A DNA stretch of 64,000 nt from Rhea pennata (lineage: Eukaryota; Chordata; Aves; Rheiformes; Rheidae): positions 10,263,383-10,327,382 of the forward strand of contig NC_084670.1 of assembly GCF_028389875.1 (NCBI RefSeq). The letters run 5' to 3'. Of the stretch, positions 24,435 through 36,354 are shown in pieces. Below the pieces are notes generated by a model. That model worked only from the letters and a program-made list of their open reading frames with translations. It had not been told where the DNA came from and searched no databases. How positions within the stretch are numbered: position 1 is the first letter of the stretch; each line of letters opens with the position of its first letter. Made by a program: the position numbers and the translations under genes.

Positions 24435-24453
24435 TAATAAAACTAGCAATAAA
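24435..24453 (+). terminator. Possible distal polyadenylation signals of EFCAB14
   Basis: Two AATAAA hexamers 13 nt apart in AT-rich DNA about 1.8 kb after the EFCAB14 stop and 1.6 kb before the ATPAF1 start. Confidence 0.35.
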
Positions 24454-24459
24454 ATGTAA

Positions 24460-25912
24460 CCATTATATTATTTGTATATACTGTATCATAGCCATATTCC
24501 AAAGTTTGCAAACTTATTTTTGAAAGTTTGATTTGTATGAAATTTAACATATCTTTAAATTTAAAAAGTCTTGTATTGCCATGTAAATCTATTAGTGCTT
24601 CTTGTTTTGTTGCAGTGTGCTTTACTTTGGCAAGGCTCTTCAACAGGAAGAGTGAAATTGTCAGCTGAGCTCGTTTGGAGAAGTATGCTGTTCCTGACTG
24701 GTGTTCTCTATATGTGGCCGAGGAACTGAGCTGGTTTGTAATCGGGCACTAGGACACAGCTGTCCAGTAGTGCTGCTTCATTTGCCTGGCAAGTGTGTAG
24801 CGGTGTTTCACTGCAACTGCTAATTGCCCTAGTCCGTGCAAATGTAGGGTAGACTTGTGCTGCAGCTTTAACAAAATCAGATCATCTAAGAGTACAGCAG
24901 TAGCTTATGCTTGATTTAGACAAGCCAGTAGCACTTTGTTGCAACCTTGAAGTGTTGCTCCCCAACCAGCTCCTTTGATTTGTACAAGCTCTGCCGTGTC
25001 TCGGGTCACCATCTCCCGTGCTTTCCAAAGTCTTCACACTGGGTGTTGGACTTCTGCCACTTCTTTTGTATCTCTTCAGCACTGGATGAAAGTCACAGGC
25101 ATAAAAAACTGGCCTGTCTCGATCTGCTGCCTGTGGCTGTGAGGTGCTGGTGGGCCTCGGGGGGTGAGGCGGTGGGAGCCCCAGGGCCGCCTCACAGGAG
25201 GTGAAGCAGGAGGCCACCTGCTCTCGCCTCTGTGCTTCCTCCAGCTGCAGATGAGCTCCTGGGCCCCTAGGGGTTTCTGAGCCCCATTTAATTGCCTCTG
25301 GCCCCTCTGGTGTCGGAGGACAGCCTGTGAGCTTGCCTGCCTGCTCCTGTGGGTGGAAGTGCAGGAGAAAGTGGGTGAGCTGCGACTTTGGAGAGGAAAG
25401 GGAAATGTGACGCCCTATCAGAGGGTCTTAAAGGCCGGCAGCTTCCAGGTGGATGCTGTGCCTGGGCTGCTTCTGCTCCCGGCCTCTTTCCTACGGTGGA
25501 GAAATTTGGGGACTAACGGGGTGGCAGCGAGGGAAACCCTCCGGAAGCCGCTCCGCAATGGGAACGGGCAACGGCTCGCTCCGAGACCTGCTGTTACACT
25601 GCGATTTTTGGTTTCACTCTTCACCTTGCACTCCTCGTTTCCTTGAAAGACTGATTTACCAGTCGGGATTTGTTGTTTTTTCAGTAGTATACTCCTGTGT
25701 GGGGGCCGTTCTGTACATTCAGTTTGCGCCTGCCTGTGCAATGAAACGCCTCTGACCGAAGCCGTACGGGTTTCGGAAATGCGTGGCGGCTTCTTCGACC
25801 TGATGAGTGTAACTGTTGGGTGTGGTTTTTTTTAAGCTCCTGAACACCACACGTTTATCATGTAACGCCACTTTAATTAAATAAAATTTAATTTCTAGTG
25901 TGCGGTTTGGAG
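24460..25912. other. Intergenic DNA between EFCAB14 and ATPAF1
   Basis: About 1.4 kb, becoming GC-richer from 25100 on. Open frames on both strands show no family resemblance. Human TEX38 lies in this interval, but I did not recognise a TEX38-like membrane protein here. Confidence 0.45.
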
Positions 25913-25931
25913 TTTTTTTTTTTTTTTTTTT
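25913..25931 (+). repeat. Poly(T) tract abutting the ATPAF1 CpG island
   Basis: Nineteen T residues directly at the edge of the ATPAF1 CpG island, about 175 bp before the ATG. A long poly(dT) here could help exclude nucleosomes at the promoter; that role is inference. Confidence 0.85.
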
Positions 25932-25932
25932 A

Positions 25933-26600
25933 GCGGGGTTGGCGGGGGAGAAGGGGCTGTGAGGACCACAACGCGGAGCGGAGGGCCGCGGGCGGAGGAA
26001 GCGGCGCCGGGAAGGCGGCGGCGGCGGCGGAAGGCCGCGACTGCGCCCGCCGCGGGGCGGGGCGAGCCGGGCCGGGCCGGGCCGAGCCGAGCCGAGGGGG
26101 CAGCCATGGCGGCGGCGCTGCAGCAGGCCTGGGGGCTGTGGCGGGGCCCGGCGCTGCGGAGCCGCGCCGCCCTGAGGCCGCTGGGGCTGCTGGCGCCGCC
26201 GTGCCGGGAGCTGGCGGGGCCGGGGCCGGGGCCGGGCGAGGCGGCGCTGGAGGACAACCCTTTCTACGGGAAGTACCGCCACAAGCTCCAGGAGCTGCGC
26301 AGGTGCGGGGGAGGCGGCGGCGGCGGGAAGGCCGCGGCGTCGCCGTTGTTTGTGTTTCGCGCCGTAGTCGCCGTTCGCGTGGCCGCCGGCGGCGGCGGCA
26401 GGATGCAGCGCGGCCGTTAGTCCGCGCGCGACTCGGCTTCGTGAGGAAAAACGGCGGCGAGTGGAGCGAGGCGCCGCCTCGAGGCTCGCGCGGCAGCGGC
26501 CGTAGCGATGTCGGTGCTGCGGGGACGGGAGGAGGGGGCGTGAGCCGGTGCCGCCGGAGACGCTTGGGAGGGCTGAGCGGAATCAGTCGGTCGCGTTAAC
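25933..26600. promoter_or_regulatory. CpG island promoter of ATPAF1
   Basis: Dense CpG sequence covering the leader, coding exon 1 and the start of intron 1. It is TATA-less, with CCGGGCCGGGCCGGGCCGAG-type repeats just before the ATG. This is typical of a constitutively expressed mitochondrial gene. Confidence 0.8.
26106..26302 (+). CDS. ATPAF1: ATPAF1 coding exon 1 (presequence)
   Basis: Encodes residues 1-65 plus two bases: an Arg/Leu/Ala-rich targeting presequence, a Gly-Pro repeat, then [18 protein letters not shown]. The donor is AG|GTGCGG. Confidence 0.92.
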
Positions 26601-29600
26601 AGCCGCTTTTCTGGTTCAGGTCCAGCCCGGATGTGTTTGAATCCCGTATGGAGAAAAGAAGTGAAGTGAAAAAGCAGCCTGTGGGCTATTCCAAGCAAGC
26701 GGAGTTCATCAGGCGCGTGGATGAAAAGGCAAGGCCGGCGCGCCCTGAAATTTGCCTGTGGTGAAGCTGTAGCTGTCATTTGTGCTGCACCTGCATCACA
26801 CGACTAATACGCAGCATCCGGCCTGGTAACGAGCCACGCTTCACTCTCCGGTGCCTAAAAACATTATTTTGTATTCTAGCATATTATTTTGCTGTTTTTC
26901 AGGTTGGAGGTTCTGTGTCTTGTTTAAGAGTTTGATCCATTCCAGATTAGTTTGGCTAGGTGAAGTGGCATGATCTTGCTTTCGTCATCCTGTAGTAAAT
27001 GAAAAAAATGTTCAATAATACTAGGTCCAAAATGTGCGATGACCTAGTAATTCATAACTCGCATTAAGTCACTCATCTCATTTACTCATCAGTAATTTAC
27101 TTTAATAAAACACATTCCAAGTATCTTTGTCTCAAAGATGAGTGCATACTTGAAAAAGCTTATCAGCACGCATGCTATGCATGGCTGGAAAGGCAATCTG
27201 GTGTTAAAGTATTAGCTATTAAAAAAAATGTTTTCTTCTAGGCAGAAGCTTTTGGCGCAAAGACATCAAAGGGAGGATTCACAAAAGACAAGGTAAGGCA
27301 AATGAACCTGAATGCTAGGAAAGGATGTACTGTCAAATCAAGGATGTATGTTAACTGTGATTGCTACCATCAATGGTTTAACCAAGAATTTCCTGAGACA
27401 GAAGAATTAATATTCCTTGTGCTGCAGTTCATTGTAAGTTTTTATTTAGTATTGGGATCAACTTCAGGTCTGAAAACTTTTGGCGCTCTGAGTTTTCCTT
27501 ATCCAGTTCTTTCTGTCTGAATTCCTGCTAGTTAGGGAGTCTGTACTGAGCGTACACAGTAATAAATTGAAAAAGGGTAAGCTGCTTTTACTGTGTATAG
27601 ACGTGTTTCCAAAGTTCAGTCAGCAGAGGGGCAGAAGGATGGTTTTATTCTCACTAACATTTTGCTGTTTCTGCAAATTTTCTGTGCAAAGCTGCCAACA
27701 GAGCATATATCTGAAAAGGCTGATGGGGAAAGGCTGCAGCTCATCTTGCTGCTGCCATTAGAGATCTGTAGTACTGGACCAAAGTGTAATGTGTGTCCTG
27801 GCAGAAGCTCTTGTATCCCGCTTCAGTGCATGAACCCACTCTTCAGTTCTACTATTTATGATTTACCAGTTTCTTTGGCAATTAGGAATGTTGAGGCATA
27901 GTGTAAATTGAATTTAGTTCCCGTATTCTGATTTTGCTCCCTGTAATTGCATCCATTCATTTTGTATTCTCACATGAACCAGAGAACATATTGTTATGCC
28001 AGACTCCTTATGCTCTGTCTTGCAGACTCTTGATTCAATTCTTCATGTTGAGATGGTGAAAGAAAAATCAGCAGAGGAAATAAAACAGGTGATGGATTTA
28101 AATGGAATGAACCTTGTTCCACATCTATGCTTAATAGTAATCTGTGTGTAATGATAGAAATCTTACATAGCTGTATGACTGAAAAATGAAACATAGGTAT
28201 GGATATGTATTTATAAAAACCGCATTCATATGCATGCTAATAGTAGAAAATAGTCTTGTACATACTTAAGTAAGTCCACCTGCAAAGTACCTCCTTTATA
28301 ATAATCAATTCACATCTGGACTCAGTCATTCAAGAATTGTCTGTACTGTAAACCTTGTTGTTGTGATCGTTTAATACGTAGCAGTTGAATCGCCATCAGC
28401 AAACTCCTGTCAGTTTTGAAGGCAGGTAAGGGGACATCCTGTTAGTGGCAGGGATCTTACAGGGATCAGCTTGCACACCAGAGCATTCTCTCAGGACTTG
28501 CAGAGCAGAAGCCTAACTACTCTCCCAATAATGTTACAGAATTGATTATGTGCTCTGCAGAGGATGGTGTCAGACCAGTTACAGCAGGGAGTAAATCTGA
28601 TAACTCTTAAGTTTCCTTCCAACTTCTCTGTTTCTGTTTCCTTGTTTAAAGATTTTACTGATAATTCTCGTTAGTTATGTAGGGCTGAGGAGCAGCAACT
28701 ACAAAAGTCTTGGACTCTGGAATTTTACTTGTCCATTTATTAAGGACTTTTTGAAAGCTTTATGTAGATAGCGATAACTCATATGGTGAGGAAAAAGATT
28801 ACGTGAACAGAGACTGGTACAAATGCCTGTGTTCTGTTGAAAGTTCTGTATGTTCTTTTTACTTAAAAAAAAAAAAAGTCATTTGCATGATGTAAAAAAT
28901 GTCAGAGTACTTCTGTATGCTAGTAAATCTTGAGCTGCCTCTGAGCTGACTGCTTGTTTCTGTTATCTGGCTGAGATCTGACATTTGGTGCAAGTACTCA
29001 GGAACATCAGTGAGAGCGTATTGCATTAGCAGGAAAGTCAGTCAGGCTTGATTAAAAATAGAGGAAAAATGAGCTGTTAAACTGCTTATGGTCAAAAATC
29101 AGTTGACAAATGGAATTCTATTTAAAGCATTTAATGTTACTTCTGGATGCTAGATTTTAATATCTGAATTTTAATTATAGCTGATTTCCTTTGTTTTCTA
29201 CAGATTTGGAACCAGTATTTTTCTGCAAAAGACACAGTTTATGCTGTTATTCCTGTAAGTAATTCTGTTGTACTTTTGCATTCTAGACGTCAGTGTAAAA
29301 AGCTCTCCTTTTTAGCTGTGATTCTGTTGCTTTTAAAACTAATCACTGAAGGACAATGGGGTTCCAAGAACTAACTTTGGATAAGTGATATACTGACTGA
29401 AAGAAAGGTTTTGTTTCCAAAAACATTTATCCTTTTTTTTTCTCCTCTCATTTACATCAATTGGTCTAAATAAAGCTAGTACTTCTTTCTGCACACCTGG
29501 CCTGAATTTCAGGCTTTTTTTATTTTGAACATCCAAGAGTCTTTGCAGAGCCCTACTGTCTTCTGAGGTAGCATTTATATTTCCATATAAATTCTTTTCA

Positions 29601-29846
29601 AATGGCTCATTTTTTTTCCTCTTCCCTGCAGCACAGGCAGCTAGCCTAGAGCTTTAATGTAGGAGTGTTAGAGCACTTAGTTAATAATCTGCTTTTAGTT
29701 AATAGCTTATGACTTAATTTCATTTAAAATTATTGATAGCACTATCTTTCGTTGAGATTGTGTGGTGCTTCCTATGATAAGATCTTATTTCTTATTCCCA
29801 ATAATTTAAAAAATGATAGTTGTTGTTAATCTGTTGTTAATCTGAG

Positions 29847-29941
<95 letters not shown>

Positions 29942-32900
29942 GTTTTAACTTCAGAGTCTCTTTGTGATCCTGTTCTTTTAAATCTGTCCTTTCATAACTG
30001 GGTGCAAACTGTGTGTTCCTTGTTTTCTCGAAATCATCTCCTTTTTTCGATCTGTTATTTGATTTGCAGTTGTGTTAAGCCCTTAGGGCTACAGCTGAAG
30101 CCAGTGGGAGGCTGTGTTCTAAATGTGATGGTCTGTGCCATGATGCTGTGTGCTCTGAAGATCGTATCATGGGGTTTGAAGTCAAGCAGCTTTGTGTCTT
30201 AGTCTTCCCACTGAAAAATGGAGATCTTAGTGCTTTCCATGTGGATGTGGTGAAAATATTTTGAATTGCTTTTTGAATGCAGTAGAGGGCCAATGAAAAG
30301 CCAAGATCTTCAGAGCAGGTTTGAACACTGTATACTAAAAAGGGTGGGACAGAGGGAGCAAAAGGCCTCAAACTAGTTAGTGTAAAGCAAAGTACTGCTT
30401 TGCTTCTTACCTAGTAAATTTTTCCTACTATGTGAACTAAATTAATAGTGTTTTGTTTGTTTATTTGTTTGTTTGTTTTTTTCCCAGGGAGTGTGTATGG
30501 TGGTGGGGATTGTTCAATTTAAAGCTGTCATGTCATGTGGACCCTGCAGAGTCAACTTAATCTGCACAGTTAATTTTATGATTGACAGCTCCTAATCTTT
30601 TAAGAATGTGATTTTTTTTATTGTCAACAATGTTCTTAATATTGCAAAATACGACATACAAAGTGATACAGAATTCAACTGTTGTTTGAACATTAGAAGA
30701 TCAGATGGTGTAGGTCTTGCATTAGTGGGGTTGCCATTGTTTTCTGCTGAACTGTTTTTTCAGAGAAGCTTTGGAAGCTTCTAAGTTTTTTAACGCAAAC
30801 CACATCTTGAGTAAGTAAGGAAGTAGTTCATGGTGTCATCAGGGGAAGAAGCTATATGTCTTCTGCCAGAAGTTTTTTATTGGCTGTAAGAATGCAGTAG
30901 TATAGTTCTCAAGTGCTCAGAAGCACACATGGAGGAATTCTGTGTTGATGAATAGCATCTGTTTTTTTTCCCTGAACACCTTATGCTAGGAATTAATATA
31001 TAGTGCTGGGAAGAGAAGAGCAGGCAAGAGATTCAGGGCAGCATAGAGGTCAGGTGAATGAGATTGCCAGGTTTCATCAGTGTTACCAAATGTGTTTGTG
31101 GTTTTGATATAAACCAAAGCAGTGAGTATGTGATTTGAGTAAGTGTCGGAGCTGTGTTGTAGTACTGAAGAACAGATGACTTTCTGATGTAAAATCCATA
31201 ATTTGGGGCCAGGGATATGTCATCCTGCTCAGCTATAGATACCATGTGATACAGTGGAGCTGTTGCAAAAAGAAGATGTAAGCCTAAAATGTGGGCCTTC
31301 CACCCTCCAAGGAATAAAAGCTTTGGATTCCTTGAGTTTGCTGCTGCTTCTCAGAGACAGCATTGTTAAAATGGGATGACAGTGACATCGGGGTAACAAA
31401 GAGCTAAATATATGTTTCCATACACTCATTGTTAACTGTTCCCCACAGTGAGACCTTTAGATACCTACAAGTTGTACCCTATAAAGGTTAATAAGATGAT
31501 TCTGAATGATAACTGTGCATGCACTTTTGTGTTATGGAAAGTTAATTTCTCTTAATTTCCCTTCCTCAAAGGCAGAGAAGTTTGATTTATTATGGAAGCG
31601 AGCCCAGAAATGTCCATCAGTAAGTATAATGGAAACTTAAATGTGTATACATATAACTGCAATGAATTTCTCATGTCTAATGCCTAATTCTTAAACTTTT
31701 GACCCTGCGCTATTCAGACTCATACATTGACTTGATTAATAAAAGCCAGGTGTTCAAATATCTGTCTTAGTGTTCAGATAAAAGCAATGACTATGACTAT
31801 TCATAAATATCAAGTGGTTTGATCTAGATATAAGATGCATAGAGTTCAGAAACTAGAGAACAAAATCTCCCAGGGAATAAATTTAGCTAAACGCCTCCGG
31901 TTTCTGTAATTAATGTCTTGTGATTAAAGCTTTTCCATGCAGTGTTGTGAAGGTCCAAGCCTTGAAGGCCAACTTCATTGATGCTCCTGCATATTTTTTC
32001 TTATTGCTTAAAGCATTCTTATCTGATCAGCTGGGGATCAAGTTATACCTAACTTAATTATGACCAGTATGGTTTGATTTGTGTTTGTTTTGTTTTGTTT
32101 TGTTTTGTTTTTTCTGGCTGAATGTGGATGATATTTCATTCTGCAGCAGGCCTTTTCTGTCCCATGGATAGGGCCTGTGTCCATGACAGACTTTTGTCAG
32201 GGCTACTTGAAGGGAACCTGGAAGAATTGTTGCTTAGTTATAGCTGAAGTGTCACCATTGCCTGCTTCCCTCTCTGCACCTGGCAAGAGAGCCCGGGGGA
32301 TGGAATAAGCACAAATTTAAAAGATACCTTGGACTGCACCCAGATCACAGCTCTGTCACAGTGGTTGCATAGAAAAGAACTTACCCTTGCAACTCCCATC
32401 CCTCTAAGACTGTGCATGAGCAAAGCATGAGTACATTGAGAAAGTGTATTCTCTTGTTTGATGGTGGATGTGAGTTGCTCCTGGGTTTTTTTTCGCATTT
32501 GTTTACTGCCAGAAGAAAGGCAGAATTATCTAAAAAGAAAAAAGCTAAGAAATTGATAGGTTGGTGTTCTGTCCACAAAACAGACTGAAGCTTGCAGTCT
32601 GTTAAGTTCCATTTTCTGACTGTAAATGAATGTAGCTACACTTTCTTCACAGACTGGCAATCTGAGATTAGTAAATATTGATAAACTAATACGAGATCTT
32701 TGGATGGAAGTCAAGCTGGGTGAGCACTCTGCAGTGTGAATAATGCAACTCTGTCTCTAAGGGACTGTGAGTTGTGAAAAAGGATTGTGGCATACACTGC
32801 AAAACTCAGTAGTGCAAGTTCTATTAACACTGAAATTCAGCAGTTTTGACAGAGGGAGGAAGGGGAAAATTAGGTGTAGTAAATACTCTGTGGATTGTCT

Positions 32901-35900
32901 TAGTGTATGACAGCACAAGAAAGCATAAAATGGTGAGAATGCTTAATGTATTATTTCAGAAATGAGTGGATTCCCAAGATGTATGTTCGTTGTTTCCTCA
33001 CATGAGTTGATTGGTATCTTGTAGGCTGCAATTAGAAGATTTCTGTATGAATAAGCATGCTATTGCTTTGAAGAAAATAAACTGCAAAGGAGCAGAACAG
33101 CTAACAAGATAAAGAATATCTTTGTGCAGTTTCCTACCACATGCTGCTGGATTAGTATTGTTTTCTTTTGAAAATAAAGTGTCTTTACAGTAATGTGCCC
33201 ATTGAAGCATGGGCTTAGTGCAAATTGCACTGTGTTAAGACACAAATGAAATGCTTCACTGCTTTATAAAAACAAAGTGTAGTTAGACTTAGCTGCCTTG
33301 AAGAGGAATGCTTTTGTACTTCTGAATAAGAAACTTCACCAGATTGATGGTTTGATCCTGTATATTGCACTTGCCAAGAGCAAGATCAAATATATCTGGT
33401 TTCTTAAATTATTTGGAGCTTGGGAAATTGTTTATGGTTTTAAGTGCATTGCTGCACAGTGCGCTGGCATTCAGTTTGATATCTTGCTTGTTTTTCTGCT
33501 CCCATATTGTTTTTTTTCTTGGTGTGGGAAAGTGGTACGTGAGCAGGCCCCTAGCATAGGGAGCAAAATAAATTATAAATCTCCTGAGAGAAAATGCTTA
33601 ATATCTTTTCTGAAACAGTGAAGTACCTGGACTAGCCTTGAAAACTTTGAGTTCTCCTCATCTTATATTTGACAATTTTTGCTGTTAATTTTGTAAAATA
33701 TGAACTGATAGGTCAGAGTCTGAATGGTCTCTTCACTCCTTTTTCCTTTGTCTCTTTCTTTGTCTTTCTATGTTTTTTTATGTTAAAAAAGGTCCCAGCA
33801 TCAATGATTTACTAATGAAATAATACTGATAATGTAATGCTGTTTTCTTGTCTGCTGTGACGATTAATGTCTTCTGCTCATCCACAAAACAGTGGTGCAA
33901 GCTTTTCCATGGTGCCCTGACTGAGGAAGCCTTGGGGCAGAGGGTTATCAAATTAGAGCGACTTTCCTGGGTCATAAAGTCTAGTTCTTACTATCTTATC
34001 ACTCTTAGTTGGGCAGAGATACCCCTTTTCTCTTGTGGTTCTCTCACTAAAGAGTTTATGTTGGAGGCCAGTAGAGATTCTTGTTCATTTTGTTCTGTGA
34101 AAGGCAGAATTATTTTTTATTACTTTTCTGCAGTTTCTGTATGCTTTGCCAAGAAAGGAAGGCTATGAATTCTTTGTGGGGCAGTGGTCAGGAACAGAAT
34201 TGCACTTCACTTCACTTATAAATATTCAGGTGAGTGGTTAAAATAAAAATCCAAAACTAATTTCTGATCCCGAAATATATAATATCAGTATGATATATTT
34301 GCTAAATAAACGGTTTGTCTATCTTAATTTGAAAGGAGTGATCAACAGAAAATATGCCATTAATTATAGGTGCTTAACAATTTTTGCAAGTACTAAGTTG
34401 CTCTTTAAAGGAGAATGATACAGAGCCAAACAGACTGAAAGATACAAGCAAGGGCCAAACTTCTTGGAACTGTTTGTACAAACTACTGAGAAAAACTTTC
34501 TCCCGCATGATACACGTCTCCCAAATGCTGGGAAATCATATGCCTTCCTGGAAATTGCAAGTTATTTACATGCATATTGATCTTCAGTCAAGAAAGAGCC
34601 TGACCTAAGTCTACCAATCACTCTTTACTATAAGTACTCAGAGTAATGGGCTGTTAATTAGAACTGACCTTTGGCCTCTGAAAAATGGCTATCTGCATAG
34701 CAATTAGCAAAAGCTTTGCAGTCAAGTCTTAAGATGTGCAAGAAAGCTAGATTTCTCTATGGGACACCAACAGGTTTCTTTATCTCCTTCAGACCCAAGG
34801 TGAAACTGCTCCTAGCCACTTGGTCTTGTACCATTACCCTGAGCTGCAGAAGGAAAAAGGCATAGTACTAATGACAGCAGAAATGGACTCTAAGTTCTTG
34901 GTAAGAGAAATTTACTTGTTGGCTTCCTTTATTTTATGCTGCAGCTCCTCCTATAGTTTTGAATTAAGAGCAAAATGAAAGTAAAGTCTTCAAAAGACCC
35001 TTTCTCAAATACGGGTCTTATTTAATGGACTTGGTTAAAGAAATCTAGTAATCTAGGGAAAGATGGAAAGAAATCAACAAACTTCGACTGGGTGTAGCTT
35101 ATGTGTTCTTTCTTTTTTTTCTTACACCGGATATTATGGTTTATTGTTTTGAAAAATTTAGAAATGGCTCTTTTGCTTGTTAATGGAAGCAGATTTAAAT
35201 GAAGAGGTTGTTGCTACCTGCCAGTAAGTTAAAACAATATTCTGAAGCTTAATACTGCCAGCTGCCAGTCAAATCAAGAGATCTTCAGATACCTAATTCT
35301 GCGTTAGGTTTCTTGTGCCTTTGCCCCTTTTCCTATGTGTGACCTTACTGCTGTTTGCATATCTGTAATAGCATAGTGCTGGAACTAACAGCAGTAGGGA
35401 TTATGCTGGTGGAACAAGATAACTAAAGTATCCCAACTGTAATTGATCTGCTTACACTAGTTCTAAAACTATGTGCAGAGAAGATGACTAGTAATGCATT
35501 TGCCCTGTTACAACTCAGAGCAGACAGTCAATTCTTGTAACATAACATGGTCAACCATAAGAAGTGGGAGGTGAGACTTCGGTGCATGTCCAGTGCCTTC
35601 AGGTGGGTAGGAACCATGAAAGACGTGTCAGTCTTTGATCTCAATTGTATGCTCTCCAGGAGACTAATTTGCAGACACAGCACTAAGGCGTGTAAGGAAG
35701 TTAACAACAAGGAGGAGGTCATTTGTGAAGAGATTTGCAAAACTAGAACAACTGGCAATTGAATCATTTGATGAGTAGCAGGACTGGATTGCAACCTTTC
35801 AGCTATTGAGGAGTCCTTAATACAACAGAGAACCATTGGTAACATTCTTTGTTTTAACTTCCAGGTTGTCCAGGAAGCACAGTGCTTGGCAAATCAGGTG

Positions 35901-36059
35901 CAGCTTTTCTATGCAACGGATCGTTCTGAGACCTATGAGTTAGTGGAAACCTTCAACCACAGACCGAGTGAATTTAAATACATGTCAGTTATAGCAGAGC
36001 TTGAGCAGAGTGGACTTGGAAAAGGATTGAGACCTAGTCAGGACTCTGACAAGTCATAG
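26106..36059 (+). CDS. ATPAF1: ATP synthase mitochondrial F1 complex assembly factor 1, complete gene
   Basis: Nine coding exons join in frame: 26106-26302, 26620-26728, 27242-27292, 28026-28088, 29204-29254, 31572-31619, 34134-34229, 34793-34900 and 35865-36059 (TAG). The product is about 305 residues. ATPAF1/Atp11 is a matrix chaperone that binds free F1 beta subunits and prevents their aggregation before alpha-beta assembly. The N-terminus is Arg/Ala/Leu-rich with no acidic residue until position 35, as expected of a mitochondrial presequence. Family blocks follow in order: [85 protein letters not shown], and [16 protein letters not shown]. The start is the first ATG in the open frame, in a CAGCCATGG Kozak context. 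The donor of exon 2 is GC. The gene lies tandem to EFCAB14, as in human. Confidence 0.95.
26620..26728 (+). CDS. ATPAF1: ATPAF1 coding exon 2, followed by a GC donor
   Basis: Encodes [19 protein letters not shown] and [17 protein letters not shown]. The reading continues into the next exon only with donor AAG|GCAAGG at 26729-26730, a GC-AG intron. Acceptor GGTTCAG. Confidence 0.9.
27242..27292 (+). CDS. ATPAF1: ATPAF1 coding exon 3
   Basis: A 51-bp phase-0 exon encoding [17 protein letters not shown]. Acceptor TTCTAG, donor AAG|GTAAGG. Confidence 0.9.
28026..28088 (+). CDS. ATPAF1: ATPAF1 coding exon 4
   Basis: A 63-bp phase-0 exon encoding [20 protein letters not shown] plus Q. Acceptor CTTGCAG, donor CAG|GTGATG. 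Confidence 0.92.
29204..29254 (+). CDS. ATPAF1: ATPAF1 coding exon 5
   Basis: A 51-bp phase-0 exon encoding [17 protein letters not shown], one of the most conserved ATP11-family blocks. Acceptor TTCTACAG, donor CCT|GTAAGT. Confidence 0.93.
29850..29941 (+). repeat. (TC)n microsatellite in ATPAF1 intron 5
   Basis: About 84 bp of TC dinucleotides with one interruption (CCC), followed by eight T. A pure homopurine/homopyrimidine mirror repeat of this length can form H-DNA triplexes and is likely to be polymorphic. Confidence 0.97.
30175..30290 (+). mobile_element. Possible MIR/L2-type tail in ATPAF1 intron 5
   Basis: The order GTGTCTTAGTCTTCCCACTG, AAAAATGGAGAT and a later TGGTGAAAATATT resembles the MIR/L2 3' tail (cytosine-rich block, then AAAATGGGGATAAT). 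It is heavily decayed. Confidence 0.4.
30450..30481 (+). repeat. (GTTT)n simple repeat in ATPAF1 intron 5
   Basis: About seven TTTG/GTTT units with one TTTA variant. Confidence 0.85.
31572..31619 (+). CDS. ATPAF1: ATPAF1 coding exon 6
   Basis: A 48-bp phase-0 exon encoding [16 protein letters not shown]. Acceptor CCTCAAAG, donor TCA|GTAAGT. Confidence 0.92.
32083..32111 (+). repeat. (TTTTG)n simple repeat in ATPAF1 intron 6
   Basis: About five units of TGTTT/TTTTG within a longer GT/T-rich stretch. Confidence 0.88.
34134..34229 (+). CDS. ATPAF1: ATPAF1 coding exon 7
   Basis: A 96-bp exon encoding [20 protein letters not shown] and [12 protein letters not shown]. Acceptor TTTCTGCAG, donor CAG|GTGAGT. 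Confidence 0.93.
34793..34900 (+). CDS. ATPAF1: ATPAF1 coding exon 8
   Basis: A 108-bp exon encoding [20 protein letters not shown] and [16 protein letters not shown]. Acceptor CTCCTTCAG, donor TTG|GTAAGA. Confidence 0.93.
35865..36059 (+). CDS. ATPAF1: ATPAF1 last coding exon
   Basis: Encodes 64 residues and [23 protein letters not shown], then [20 protein letters not shown] and a variable tail [10 protein letters not shown]. Acceptor CTTCCAG. Confidence 0.93.
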   Translation, partial: VVQEAQCLANQVQLFYATDRSETYELVETFNHRPSEFKYMSVIAELEQSGLGKGLRPSQDSDKS

Positions 36060-36348
36060 TACCTGATCTGTGGGTGAAGCGAGCCAGAAACAGTTGGTGG
36101 ACTTCCTAACTGGGGCAGTTCCCATCTCTTGTTCTGTGAAGTTGATCTGACTGCAGAAAGGGTCAGGAGACGTCCCGGGAGTGTGGCAATCAAGCTGGTC
36201 TGGCACTGATGCAAGATGATGACTTGGGTCATTTAAGCAGTGTAACTAATTGCCAGAGTGGAGTGTTGTACTTTAGTGCAAACACATCAGAACAAGCTAT
36301 TTTCCCTTCCTGTAACTGACCGCTGCATGCTTTATTTTTGAAATCTGA

Positions 36349-36354
36349 AATAAA
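36349..36354 (+). terminator. Polyadenylation signal of ATPAF1
   Basis: AATAAA 290 nt after the ATPAF1 stop, in the sequence CTGAAATAAAATGAC. It is the first hexamer after the coding end and predicts a short 3' UTR. Confidence 0.7.

Larger units (their letters stand above)
22624..24460 (+). other. EFCAB14 3' UTR (proximal and possible distal ends)
   Basis: AT-rich sequence after the stop. An AATAAA at 22912-22917 would give a short 3' UTR of about 300 nt. A cluster of AATAAA hexamers at 24435-24440 and 24448-24453 would give one of about 1.8 kb. Both are plausible; the sequence alone cannot tell which is used. Confidence 0.5.

Noticed and set aside
22624-26105. Possible TEX38 gene between EFCAB14 and ATPAF1
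   Set aside because: The human gene lies here, but no open frame showed a TEX38-like N-terminal membrane helix and tail. A profile search would be needed to exclude a diverged copy.
25719-26599. Long Arg/Ala/Pro-rich open frames on both strands at the ATPAF1 promoter
   Set aside because: Shadows of GC-rich sequence. Only the frame starting at 26106 joins to the conserved ATPAF1 exons. The apparent upstream extension to 25959 starts with GTG, not ATG.
29850-29941. CRISPR-like or satellite array
   Set aside because: The (TC)n tract is a plain dinucleotide microsatellite with no spacers. The window is vertebrate DNA, and no CRISPR, operon or phage feature is present.
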